Assembly (NCBI GenBank): GCA_001630475.1
Contig: KV419407.1
Location: forward strand, 372,001-436,000
Length of the DNA: 64,000 bases
Direction: 5' to 3'
Origin: Sistotremastrum niveocremeum HHB9708
Taxonomy: Eukaryota; Basidiomycota; Agaricomycetes; Sistotremastrales; Sistotremastraceae
The notes beneath the pieces were generated by a model, which was not told the DNA's origin, did not search any database, and was given only the letters and a program-made list of their open reading frames with translations. Within the stretch, counting starts at the first letter, position 1; the number at the start of each line of letters is the position of its first letter. Of the stretch, positions 1 to 10,887 are shown one piece after another. The position numbers were made by a program, and so were the translations under genes.

Positions 1-408
1 CTTCTTCCGTTCGGCACGAGATCACTCGCAGTGGCGACGGCATTGAAGAAGTGTGCCAAGAACTGGCACTGGTTCTGAAGCAACAGCTTGCGGAAGAATC
101 TATTGAGGACTGGGATTTAGATCTCGAGGTCCTTGATCGGTTTAAGGAGATGATGGAGGTTGTTTCTAGCAAACTCTACCATGCAGGCGCAAGAGTGGAA
201 GAACCCGAAGGCGACGTTCAAGCCGATGTTCGGCAAATGATGCTCACGTATATCGCAGGTTGCAGGCCTCATCTGACTTCTACATGCCGATACTCATTCA
301 TCCTTAGGACAACTCGATGTGTCAAAGGTCATTCTGCAATCACTGGACGAGAGGTGGCAGAAGGCACTGCAAGTTGCAGAAGAACAAGGAGTCGAAGTTG
401 AATTCTAA
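1..408 (+). CDS. 3' end of an unknown protein (partial)
   Basis: The window opens inside this gene. One reading frame runs from base 3 to 258, is joined across a 49-nt intron (259-307, GT..TTAG) and ends at TAA 406-408. The visible C-terminus is about 120 residues, acidic and helix-rich, rich in Glu, Leu and Gln, with no membrane segment. It ends in a short stretch resembling a coiled coil around the sequence QSLDERWQKALQVAEEQG. I do not recognise the family from this fragment. The splice join is supported because it keeps an uninterrupted helical sequence and because the unspliced frame loses this character. The next gene is on the opposite strand and the two converge, with about 190 nt between stop codons. 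Confidence 0.6.
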
Positions 409-597
409 TCCTTAGGACACTACTGTATATAATGTAGTCCAGTATATTATGATCTCATCCTACCTACAAGGGCCAATAACGAAAGGGAGCGATTAGAATC
501 GAAGTAGGGGAATTAAAGACTATGCTAAGGTCCGTGACTGCAAAAGAGAACCAGAAGAGAAAAGACTAGAGAATAAGGATCCGGGGGTCGCGGAGAA

Positions 598-2296
598 TTA
601 GAGAAGTGATTTCCATCCACTGTCCTTGCATTTTCCGACTAAACGTTTGACTTCTTGAGAACGGGCGCGTGTGGTAACAAGCAATGCATCGGCCGAATCG
701 ACGATCACCAAATCGTCAACGCCAAGACAAGCAATAAGACGACCCGAAGCAGGGACGATGATGCCTCCAGCGACTTGCTCAGTGACAACTGTGACATAAA
801 TCTCAGCACAACACATTCAAAGGCGACAAGAAATTATATCACCTAGCCCTTGGTCGCCAAGAATGCGAGGCTGATTGGCTTCAGCGGGAAGCAAGTCGGC
901 GAGTGAACCGAAATCACCAACATCATCCCAACCTGGGATATCATGAATCAAGTCTGCCGAGATTTTGGGGTGCTTAAAGTTAGCTTACCGAAAGTGGCGG
1001 GAATCACGGCAACCCTGCCGGCAAGTGCGGCAGGCTCTGCTACCGCGTTGTCAATGGCAATCTTTTCCAAAGTGGGCCAGACTTCATCTAAAGCCTTTTC
1101 TCTCAACACGGGGTCATCCCATTTGGAGGCGATTTGCTGCAAGCCGTCGTGAAGCTCGGGGCAATATTCGGACAACATTTCCAATAAAGTGGTGGCTTTG
1201 ACCACGAACATGCCACCGTTCCATCGGTAATTACCAGTTGCGAGGTATGCAGCAGCAGTGCGAGAATCCGGCTTTTCCTTGAACTGGCTGACCTTGCGAG
1301 CGTTCGGTGCAGCCTCCAAACCCAACTTTTCGCCGAGTCTGATGTAACCGAAACCAGTAGCTGGATGAGAGGGTGCGATACCAATAGTAACCAATAAGCC
1401 CTCCTTGGCAGTGGTGACTGCTTCAGAAACTGCGGAGAGGAAGGCGTCGTCGCCGGAGATCATATGATCGGCTGCAAAGGAGCCAATAATGGCTTCGGGG
1501 TCTCTGAGAGCGAGAACGGCGGCTGCGAGACCGATCGCAGCCATGGATTCCTTGGGGCTAGGCTCGGCAAGCAAGTTCGTGTGGAGGAGGTCTGGGAGCT
1601 GTTCCTGGACGCCTTTGGAGTGGACGCGACCAGTGACGACCATCAATCTGCTCGGACCGGTGAGAGGTAAAAGACGGTCCCAGGTTGATTGTATAAGGGA
1701 GCGACCCTTCAAAGTAAGATCGAGGAAGAATTTGGGTACATTTTGACGTGATAATGGCCAAAGACGCGTACCAGCGCCGCCAGCAGGGACGACGGACCAG
1801 AAGCCAGGGATTTCTCGATTAGGGAAGGGATAGGCGGATAAGGAATGGTCACCCAAGGGACTTGGAACGTAAATGGGCGCGGGAGCAGAAGGGGTGAAGG
1901 GGGACTTTGCTCTCAGCTGGGGGCTGCCAGGCGTTGGGGTTCCAAGTCCTGTAGTTTTTGCACCAGATTGCTGTTGCAACGCCAATAAAATTACGGTAAG
2001 AAAAAAAAAGGTAAGACAGGAGACAAAAAAAACGCACTCCTAGAGACTCGCGAAGCTGGCGCTCGAGAGCAGAGTTGGAGTTCCTGAGGTCTGCACATTC
2101 TGCACGCAACTCGGCAATGCTTTCTTGCTGGTAAAAGGTGAGTTGGGCAAAGACAAGACTTGAAAGAGCGTACCGATCGCTGCATATTGGCCATGATCTC
2201 CTTGAACATGAACTCGACAGATAACGCGCCATTTTGGGAAGAATTGGTGTGGATGAGAGGCGGGTACGAGTTTCCGTTGGTGGTTTGGCTTGACAT
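598..2296 (-). CDS. Bacterial-type (ManC/AlgA class) mannose-1-phosphate guanylyltransferase with coiled-coil N-terminus
   Basis: Predicted to make GDP-mannose from mannose-1-phosphate and GTP in the cytosol. Five exons by my reading (2174-2296, 2038-2127, 989-1970, 843-932, 598-788) give a 491-residue protein. Residues 1-71 are an extension on the first two exons, with a short predicted coiled coil (QESIAELRAECADLRNSNSA). A Pro/Ser-rich linker follows to about 125. The nucleotidyltransferase domain begins at 128, with the signature VPAGGAGTRLWPLSR at 132-146, then EPSPKESMAAIG, SFAADHMI, HPATGFGYI, FKEKPD, YRWNGGMFV and a C-terminal WDDVGDFGSLADLLP. This is the ManC class, not the fungal Psa1/Mpg1 type, which reads GGFGTRLRPLT. 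The text is closest in my memory to actinobacterial enzymes; I infer old transfer. All joins keep frame and introns are 46-67 nt. The start ATG is at 2296. Confidence 0.88.
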
Positions 2297-2632
2297 TGTA
2301 GAGAGTGTGGGTCAAGGAGTGCAAGTGCTATCGCGAGCCTTTTTGACGTGTCGAGGTCCGAACAAGACACGTGCGGGTCTAGAGGTTCAAGGTCTCTTAT
2401 AATCCCCGTCTTCACTTGATCGGCGCCGGCGTGGCTGCCCTGAACAACTGATGGAATGTTCCTACATTAATTAGATAACAGCCCTGCTACTCGGCTTTCA
2501 TAGACATATTCTCCTACTACTGACACTTAATACCATGTCTTGTACTAGTACACTAACTCAAGTCGACAACCTACATCACGAGCGGCGAAGTTCCGGGAGC
2601 AAAACATTTGATACAACGAAATTCAGCGACCA
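2297..2632. other. Intergenic, 336 nt, two minus-strand genes
   Basis: Promoter and 5' leader of the ManC-type gene plus the 3' UTR of the SPFH gene. I see no open frame with coding character, tRNA or repeat here. Confidence 0.5.
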
Positions 2633-5052
2633 TCACGCTCTTGCATCACGACCCATCGATGCTCCCAGGCCAATGGCCATACTGCTTCCCATCTGGGCGC
2701 CGATGCCCTCCGTCGGCACAAATATTGCCTAAACGTTCGTTAATCACAATCTCATAGGGCCCATAAAGACTGCGAACCTTTGAGCCAAACGCCTTGATCT
2801 TGTTCACTTCAATTCGGAGCATTTGCATGTTTCTCGCGTATTGATCGGTCACATCCATGTCAGCTGCTGCTTTCGTTTTAACAGCGTCGGCTTCGGCCTC
2901 TGCTGCTAACCGAGTAGCCTGCGCCTGTGCTTCAGCTGCTATTCTGGTCGACTCTGCGGCTGCTTTCGCCGCGGCGACAACACTGTAAGCATCCGCATCC
3001 GCTTGTGTCTGGCAGCATGGTTAGTTTCGCGTGGAGAAATATCTCATCAAAGCCACGTACATTGCGACTTTGAGCCTTGATTCTTGCTACGGACAGGGCA
3101 CCTTGCTCCTGCTTGACTTTGTTGCTATTTTCTCGGTCGACGTTCTGAGGCCAATATTCAATCACGAGTCCTCTTTCCGTGCATGACCACTTACCGCCGC
3201 CTCAACTTGGGCTTGCAGCGCTCGAGTAGTGAGTTTGTCCATTGTCGATGCAATTTCTCCTTTGAATTGCCTATCAATCACCGCTGATCACCACGATTAA
3301 TACAGCTCAATCTTCGATTCAAACACAACAGCGGTCTTACCTAGGTCCTTGAGAATAATGCCGTATTCTAACGCCGCCAAGTGCATGTCATCCATGGCAC
3401 GAGTGCGAAGTGCATCTAAGAACGGGGATGAGGCGTCCTCGCCGTTCTCCATACTGTCGGGACCCAATGAACGTTGCTTCACCATTGAACTGTAGTCCAC
3501 TAGGGGAACAATTAGACAACGATTTCTAGCACAGGTATGACACTTACAATGAGCTACGATTTGCGTCAAGATGGACTGGGTTTTGTCCCGGAGAGCTTCA
3601 TAAGGAGTATTATATCCGTGGGTCGTCAGCTGAAGTATTTATTTGAGTAGGTGAGCAACAATCCAATAGAGCTAGTATTACTTTCAGCGGTTCTGTGAGT
3701 TGCCTGAACGCACACGTATATCAGAACAAGTATCATGATTCTAAGAAGGGACCCACCATTTCAGATAGATCGTCAAGCTAACAGGCACTTGATCGCGAGT
3801 AAAGCTGAAGGCATACTTAGTTTGTTCCCTTGAATATCTTCCGGTGGACTCACATGTCCTTGGTCGGCATTTCCAATTGTGTTTCACCGCAAGTAAATAA
3901 GCCTCGCAGTGTAACGTTGGGGTTCGTGATATAATGCTGGCCCGCCGGGAGTAGTTCCAGGTCATCACCACGTTGAAGAATTGCGCAGTTATTTGCCGGA
4001 ATGTCCAAGCTATGGATACAGTCAGGTGTATCCAACAGTTTGAAAAGCCCTGTGATCACTTACAAGAGCGCCACAACATATTGTTGAGAAGTGTTGGCAC
4101 CCGTCTGGGAGGTCATGGTTACCTCGTGCGTCCTACATAACACGAATTTAGACCCCGTCGAGAGAGAAAGAAGAAAATGCCCACCAGCCGAGAGTTTGCT
4201 TCGTCACTGGGTCTTTCACGACGTTCCGGAGATGTGTCTGATCAATAATGCTAAGAACGTCGTATGTTCCTTCCACAGCTAAAGCGGCGAATCCAGAGTT
4301 CTAGAACCAGCGTCGAACTTGTCAATGATGCTGGCATTGTATTTCATACCTTTATAACGAAGATATGGTTCTGTGGATCCGAAATGACTGCTGCCTATGA
4401 GAAGACAGTGTTTAGAACAGGCATTATGTGATGATAAGGAAGGCCATACTTGATTCTGAGAAACTTGAACGATGGTAAGGCCTTGAAAGTCAATCACAGT
4501 GTCGGAAACTGAGCAGATCGCGTTAGTCGAGGTGGCACATGTCGATATTTCTTAGTATACTCACTGCCTTTGGTCCCTTTGAACGTTCTGGCCCACCAGT
4601 TACGAAGCGGGAACCGAGGATAACGACCAGGTTTGATCAGTAGCTTGGGGAGACCACCATGGTCAATCAACCCAACCTGACCGGGAACGATCTGCTTCCC
4701 AATCCAGGAGATAGGGAGCTTCTTCGAGAGGATGGAAGGTCTACCAGACTATAATATGTCATCAGTATCGAGATGCAAAGGGTGTTAATAAGACCTGAAC
4801 CTCTCGCAATTCGACGTCAAGTTTCTGCAAAGCACCAATCAATCCGTCACGAGCGATGGGTACGAAGAATTGTCTTGATTTTGCCAAGTAGTCTACTTGC
4901 TGACCCCAGCGCATAGAAGTCGATGCCTTGCCATTGCCATTGGCTCGTTCGGCATTGGCTTTACCAGTATCGAAGGGCTTGGGGTCCAGGTCTTGGTATT
5001 CTTGACCCTCTTGGACGACGGTCGTGCCTCCAGCAATGCTACGTGTGTCCAT
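2633..5052 (-). CDS. Fungal SPFH/band-7 (stomatin-flotillin-like) protein
   Basis: A protein of about 600 residues in about a dozen exons. The N-terminal 90 residues are polar. A beta-rich region follows, with IVPGQVGLIDHGG and KPGRYPRFPL, then a repeat-like block with LPAGQHYITNPNVTLRG and the SPFH-style segment FTRDQVPVSLTIYLKW. After that comes a long Ala/Glu-rich helix (AEAQAQATRLAAEAEADAV), as in prohibitin and flotillin tails. The last intron (2729-2777, 49 nt) is easy to miss because the unspliced frame stays open to 2646. Splicing gives KAFGSKAIFVPTEG and a Gly/Met-rich tail ending GASMGRDARA, with TGA at 2633-2635. SPFH proteins scaffold membrane microdomains, but the role of this fungal branch is not known to me. 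I see no clear membrane helix, so membrane attachment would be peripheral or by oligomerisation. Confidence 0.82.
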
Positions 5053-5320
5053 GAGCTGAGAAAGGTTGGTTAGGGGTGTTGTTGGAAGACATCCCAGGAT
5101 ACATTCAGAGGTATATTAAGGCTATCGCGTGAACAGCCTTGAATTGCAGCCGTAGTAGCGCTGTGTTTGGTTGCCGCTCAGGAACGGCTGTTTGGTAATA
5201 TGTTCATCCTTCCCCGCAGCACAAAATGTACACAAGTCTGTGCAAAAGCCCATATATATTGGTGCGGCAGCCACAATGCTCTATATATGACCTCCAAAAG
5301 GTAACCCTGTTGAAACCCGA

Positions 5321-7109
5321 CTATTTTTTCGTGTTTCTTTTCGCGATCAGTTTGTCGCTGCGTATTCGTTTCTTCGGGGCTGACTTTCGATCCTCCTTGT
5401 GTTGGGATCCGGTGGGCTTACTCCTCTGACGTGATCGTTCCTTGCCTGGCACGGCCACCCCTTGCTGTTCCAATTTATTGCGTGCCTTTTTCTTCTGCAG
5501 TCGCCTAGCGACTCGGTCAGCGTTGGCCAACTTCACAGCCTTTCTTTCTTCTTTGCTCATGCCCTTGAGCTTCTCGCCAAGCGTAGGATCGCCCTGAATT
5601 AGAGGAGTAGTCTCGATGATCGGAGTAGACTTCGATGGCCGGGGTGTAGACGAAGCCTGAGCATCCTTGACGACTTTTGAGGCTGATGTGCCCGGAAGTG
5701 TTTTGCACCTTTGCAGGCGAAGTTTGCGCTTGGCGAATTTAACTTTGGATTCGTCCAATGCAAGGACAGCGTCAGCTGCTTCCCGGGTCTGGACGACCGT
5801 GTTAGTCGAGTTGAACCGTCAGAAACCCGGACGTACAGCAAATTCCACATATGCGAACCCTTTGCCCAACCTTGTATCGCGATCCCTCACGATGCGCACA
5901 CTCTTAATCAAAGAGTCGGATTCCAGTTCCGTCACCGCAAGGCTCAACTCTGTGCTAGCGAGAGACTCGAAGTAGGTTCGAAGATCTTCTTCCTTGGCTT
6001 CGAAGTCAAGATTGCCCACGAACACAACATTCTTGGTATTGCGAACAATTGGTGTTGTTTGTGTATTTTGGCCAACTCGATCAACGTGGATGGTGTGACC
6101 CATGAAGACGGTCGCATCGCAAGCCTCAACAGCTTTCTCGGCGGCTTCGAAAGGATCCATGATGGGAGGAACGTTCTTCGAGCGCCCAGGATCCGAGTGT
6201 GCGAAGACGACGTATGCATTGACGACCTCTGCCTCGGGATGGAAGTCTTTTTTAATGAAAGAGACTTTCTTTTTTGCCTCTTTGGTGAGGAAAACCTTCG
6301 CAGCATTCTCCGGGTCATTTTCTGCACGCCACTGGGCAGTGCGTTGGCGCTGCTGCTCTCTGCCAGCCTCCTGGAGTTTCTGATCTTCAGCAGACTTGTC
6401 GTCAGGGAGTTTCGAAGAAGGCGTTTTGAAGGCAACTGAGCGAAAGCGGACCGATTCAACTTTGCATCCGGGCACAAGAGTAGTAATGTGCCGTGTTAGA
6501 CCATTGCGGCCAGACTAGCAGAGGATAAGAGACGGCCTCATTGCGAAAGAGGAAGACGTACCTTTGATTTTGCCGCAGCCACCGGCACATTTCCAATGAA
6601 AATTGTTCTCCTATCCCGCACTTCTTGTGTTTCGTCTTCTGGAACAAACTTCTTCTTTCGAGGAGTGTCATCTGGTCCATTGATGATAGATTCGTGAACA
6701 GGTAGCGACTCTTCTGTTTCAGAATTTTCATCAGCAGAGTTTTTGGGCGCATTCGAGGGCTCTGGCGACGATGATTTAGCAGCGGGAGCTTCCACCATGA
6801 CTGGTTGAGGTGCTTCGACTGCAGACGTCTTCCGTTTCTTTTTCTTCAAAGGGGCATCATCTCGAGTCTCACTTGCAAGACGTTTGTGAGAGGGAGTATC
6901 AGATGGTTTTACGACAGCGGACGGTTTGGAGGGCCCGGGAACTGGAGCCAATTTGGCCTGCACAACTCAGAAGCTTGAAAACCAAAAACTATGGAACTGC
7001 TCACACTAGTTTGAAATATCGAATCAAGCTCGCTATCCAAGCTTGGCTTGGCTTTACCTTTTCCCTTGTCGACTTTGAGAAGAAACGAGCTTAAGCCTTG
7101 ACCGTCCAT
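5321..7109 (-). CDS. NOP12: Nucleolar RNA-binding protein Nop12 (RBM34 family)
   Basis: A ribosome biogenesis factor acting on pre-25S rRNA in the nucleolus; yeast Nop12 is the namesake. Four exons and about 545 residues. The first exon encodes MDGQGLSSFLLKVDKGKGKA. A basic/acidic low-complexity region with KKKKRK follows, then a first RRM starting with TIFIGNVPV and split by an intron. A second RRM starts at NVVFVGNLDF and carries the RNP1-like KGFAYVEFA, which is interrupted by the third intron after YVEFA. The C-terminal 130 residues are strongly basic (RVARRLQKKKARNKLEQQG) and end in KRNTKK. The insertion between the RNP elements of RRM1 (QEAGREQQRQRTAQWRAEND region) is typical of this family. 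Introns are GT..AG and about 45-50 nt. The gene is divergent from the AIM6-like gene, with 293 nt between ATGs. Confidence 0.93.
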
Positions 7110-7402
7110 TCGAGTTGCTGTGGCTTTTGAAATTATTTAGGCGCGTTTCTTGAAGAGCGCTGAAGTTCAGACTCAGATTCTTTCCTGCCCGCTCGGCGAG
7201 TCGACGGCTACAGCGCTACAGGGTCTCTAGGCTATTCACTGTCGACGCCCCGAGGTCTTCCTTTTCATGGCTAGTGTGAGAGTGGTCCCGATGTACTCGA
7301 CGCACGTGCATATTCGTTCATGCGCTCCTCATTACTGGAGCTTCTTCCGTTCACAGGACGAGGACCTTAAGTTGACGCAATCCCGACGTCTCATCTAGAG
7401 CC

Positions 7403-8604
7403 ATGTTTGGTGCTATGTTGCTGTCTTCTATCGTGTTGTCTCTTTTGCTCTCTGTGGCTGCCCAGGGCCCAAGTATAGACCGTCAAATCGCCTTCTTGGT
7501 CAATTCCAGTTCTCCTCAGATCAATTATCCGACAGACTTTACTCAAAACATTGTTCCTAAACCCATTCACTCGCATAATGACTGTATGTCGAGAGCCGAA
7601 ATTGAGTTATAACTGTCCACCCTTACAATTCATGAAGATTGGAGACAAGTACCTCTCCTAACTGCCTTGAGCCTGGGAGTGGCCAGCGTGGAAGCGGACG
7701 TCTGGCTTTTCAATGGAACGTTATTCGTACGACGTCTCATGATCTCAAAAACATCCCCATCGAATCTCGATCATATCAGGTCGGCCATGAACTGGCAGCT
7801 TTGACTCCCAATCGGACATTCTCCTCGTTATACGTCGAGCCACTGATGCAAATCCTCGCTATGCAAAATCCCAAAGATGATTTCACAGTCAATCAAACGG
7901 GAATCAAGTCAGTGCTATAGGCTTCCCTCATCCCTTTGATTTACTAATTACACAATCTAGCGGCGTATTTGACATGGCGGGAAGCATTCCACTTCAACTC
8001 TTGGTAGACATCAAAACGGACGGCGTCGAGCAAGTCTCTCCGTTGGCAAATTTGGCGTTGTCACTAATCTCGGAATAGGACTCTTCCATTCGTTCAGGCG
8101 CAGCTTGAACCTCTGCGAGCTAGAGGATACCTCACAACGTTCACTAACGGGACCCTGAGGGAATCAGCCATCACCGTTGTAGGCACCGGAAACACTCCCT
8201 TGGACCCGGTCAAGGCTCTCGAACCCAGGGATTTCTTCTTCGATGCTCCCCTTAATCAACTTACTGATCCTTCGCTCAACACGACCTGGGGCCCGGGGTT
8301 GAGTCCTCTTGCGAGTGTTGATTGGAATATCGCAGTGGGCTGGAGCGGGATTGGAAACATTTCTGCTACTCAGCTGGGAAATTTAACGCAATTCGTCAAC
8401 GACGCCCATTCTTTGGGGATTCGGGCCAGGTATTGGGATTTGCCTGGGTGGCCTATCTCTGCGCGGTAAAAAATAATATTAACTCCGTATTGGCGTGTAC
8501 TGACCTGCCTGACCTGCGTTAGAACTGCCATCTGGGAAACGCTCATACTGTCAGGAGTGGATTGGCTGAATGCAGACGATCTCGAAGCTGCCGCAAATTT
8601 TTAA
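7403..8604 (+). CDS. AIM6: AIM6-like PLC-type phosphodiesterase, secreted or membrane-directed
   Basis: A protein of the AIM6 family, which has a TIM-barrel fold related to glycerophosphodiesterases and PI-PLC. The biochemical activity is not established. The N-terminus (MFGAMLLSSIVLSLLLSVAAQG) is a good signal peptide. The core holds KPIHSHNDYWRQVPLL, with the active-site-like HND, then GVASVEADVWLFNGTLFVGH, with the metal-binding Glu-x-Asp, and later LLVDIKTDG, LTTFTNGT and RARYWDLPGWP. It ends GVDWLNADDLEAAANF with TAA at 8602-8604. About five exons; the first intron follows the HND codons (GTATGTC..GAAG). Several NxT/NxS sites suggest glycosylation. It converges with the alcohol dehydrogenase, 147 nt between stops. 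Confidence 0.88.
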
Positions 8605-8751
8605 TAAGAAATGTCATTTCTGGAGACACTTGTAGGATAGTAATACAAATTGCATTCCATTATTACTACAGACTTGATATGATCTAGAATGCTTGATGAC
8701 TTCTCTTTCCTTCCAGCCATTACACGTAAGTACTAAAATCTGAGGTTTAAT

Positions 8752-10419
8752 CTAGTTTGCCCAGGAATCAACTCTTGAAGTCTTGGGGCATCCAATCATC
8801 GGTGCATCTGAGAACTGGGTCTCGACGAAGACTTTCTCAACACCATCAACGCGACGGTCGAAAGCACTGTACAACTTGGCGAGATCATCGATAGGAACAC
8901 GATGTGTGATCATGCTACACAAGCAAAGTCAGGAAAGTGGCGGAGATCTTAACATGTGGACTTACAAAGTAGGATCGAATTTGCCAGGAATGATGTAGTC
9001 ATTGAGAATCTCTTCCCAGTAAAGGTGCACAGGAGCTAAGAAATATTTAGTAGTTGAATGTAAGAAAATCATAGCGCATAACATACCTTGGCCATTGCCG
9101 ATGAAGCGTACACCCTTTTCCATCAAAGCGCCGATGTTAAATTGATTAGTTATGCCGGCACTTTGCAACGATCAGCGATCGGGAAGGTACTAAACGACGG
9201 GACACTTACTATGCCGCGATGACACCGCAACGACCCATCTTCTTAACAGAAGTTATCATTTCATTAGCAGTCTCTGACACATCGGTCTCGAGCATCAGAG
9301 TCTTCTGGATTTTGTGAGCGATGGTTTTAGGCTCGTGGAAAGTTCCTAGATGTGAAATGAGATCAAGAAGAAGACCGGTAATGAATATGCATACCACAGT
9401 CTAGGGCAACATCAAGTCCTCCAGGAACAAGTTCTTGCAGGCGCTTCACAACGTCCGTGTCTTTGCTGAAGTCGATGACTTCGATACCAGACTTTTCCAC
9501 GGCGAATTGGAGGCGGGAAGGGACTTGATCAATGCCAATGACGCGAGAGGCACCTTTCAGCTTGGCCCAACGAGCAACGCATTGACCAATGGGGCCCAAG
9601 CCCCATACACCAACTACGTCGCCTTCCTTGACTCCGGTGTCAACAACGCAATGATACGATGTAGGGAGTACATCGGACAGGTAGATGGCTTGTTCGTCGC
9701 GAACTTCGTCGGGTATGGGAAGCAAGTTGACCTCGCCGAAAGGAACTTTGACATATTCAGCCTGGCCACCGGGGAAACCACCAGTGAAATGTGAATAGCC
9801 AAAGAATCCGGCATCGCGATGTCCGTACATGTAGTTCATAAGCCTGAATGGTTTCATTCGGTTGATCTTAGACGCATATAGGCTGCACTCACGATGAGTT
9901 GTTGGTTCGGTCGCAGAAAGATGACAGCTTCTTCTGGCAATAAGAACATTTTCCACAGGCGATTTGGAAGGATGCCACGACTCGTTGTCCCGGTTTCAGG
10001 TTTTTGACATTAGGTCCAACACGGTCGACTTTGCCCATGAACTAAGAAATGTATGTCAGAGCCATAGCCAAGCAGTATACCGCTGTCACCGTACCTCGTG
10101 GCCGAGAATATCGCCCTTCTGGAGAGCCATGATCTCGCCATGGAAAAGATGGAGGTCAGAGCCACAGATGGTCGAGCCGGTGACACGAATGACAACATCG
10201 TCGGGGTCGGTGATGTCTGGGACGGGAGCATCGATCATCCGGACGTCGTTGGTACCAAACCAGGCCAGAGCCTTCATGGTACTACCGTCGCCGCGACCTT
10301 TGTAGGTCGGGGTGACGTCGACGTCGACGGGACCCATTTGCTGAACGGAAACATTAGCAAGACGACAAGGTGGCAGTCGAAGAACGCACTCCTTGGATAA
10401 AATTGGCAGCAGCTTGCAT
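8752..10419 (-). CDS. Zinc-containing alcohol/formaldehyde dehydrogenase-like MDR protein
   Basis: A cytosolic NAD(P)-dependent oxidoreductase of the medium-chain dehydrogenase family, close to the glutathione-independent formaldehyde dehydrogenase-like branch. The substrate cannot be set from sequence. Motifs in order: catalytic zinc CGSDLHLFHGE, GDILGHEFMG, structural zinc CGKCSYCQKKLSSFCD, the branch-typical GHRDAGFFGYSHFTGGFPGG, then the Rossmann motif GVWGLGPIGQ and LDVALDCGTFHEP. It ends TSRVDSWAN, TAG at 8752-8754. The start is most likely ATG 10417-10419 (MQAAANFIQG), followed by a GTGCGT intron, then QMGPVDVDVTPTYKGRGDG. A later Met, in MKALAWFGTNDV, is the alternative. About eight exons. 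A 90-residue upstream open frame on this strand is not part of the protein. Confidence 0.88.
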
Positions 10420-10887
10420 GATTTTGGGAAGATTGAAGATGAGGAGAGCGAGGACAAGAAAGTCGAATATTTAAAGAGAGACTGGACGTCATCATCATCA
10501 CTGGAGACGGAAGAGGAATATGCCTTTGGTGGAGAGGTCGATTTGATCATCCGCGGGAGAATATTTGCTGCTTTCGGAACGCAGATCAACTCCCGAAGCG
10601 CGTCATGTTTATGCAAGTCTGACTGAATAAATCGTACACGTTCAAATAGCAGTAATAGTGGATGCGAATAAATCATATGTCCAGACAATATATAGTCCAA
10701 CGGACATCGACCAACCTCTCGTATCAGGTCTCCACCTGGAACGCCCTGCATCCCGTGGCGACACGCCACATAGGTCCATCCTACATTGTTGCTATTAGAT
10801 GGTACGACCAGTAAATAATATTGAACCTACGCTCAAGAAAACCGGCAATCGCGGCCAGACAGCAACCATGCTTGGCGAACATGCGAG
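10420..10887. other. Intergenic, 468 nt
   Basis: Upstream region of the alcohol dehydrogenase and 3' flank of the small unknown gene. It holds a short ATC-repeat run (10490-10500) and an AT-rich patch near 10660-10700. No coding feature is supported. Confidence 0.45.

Noticed and set aside
1-12. 12-base word repeated at 1-12 and about 7342-7353
   Set aside because: A short chance match; nothing else around the two copies is similar.
5711-6439. 242-codon plus-strand open frame opposite NOP12
   Set aside because: It lies antisense to well-supported NOP12 exons with two RRMs; the translation has no domain and the length reflects codon bias of the real strand.
10311-10330. GACGTC-like tandem run in the alcohol dehydrogenase gene
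   Set aside because: Codes for VDVD in the protein; the repeat is explained by codon choice.
10086-10769. 227-codon minus-strand frame upstream of the alcohol dehydrogenase start
   Set aside because: The part before MGPVDVDVT is low-complexity and contains an intron; the true protein starts at 10419 after splicing.
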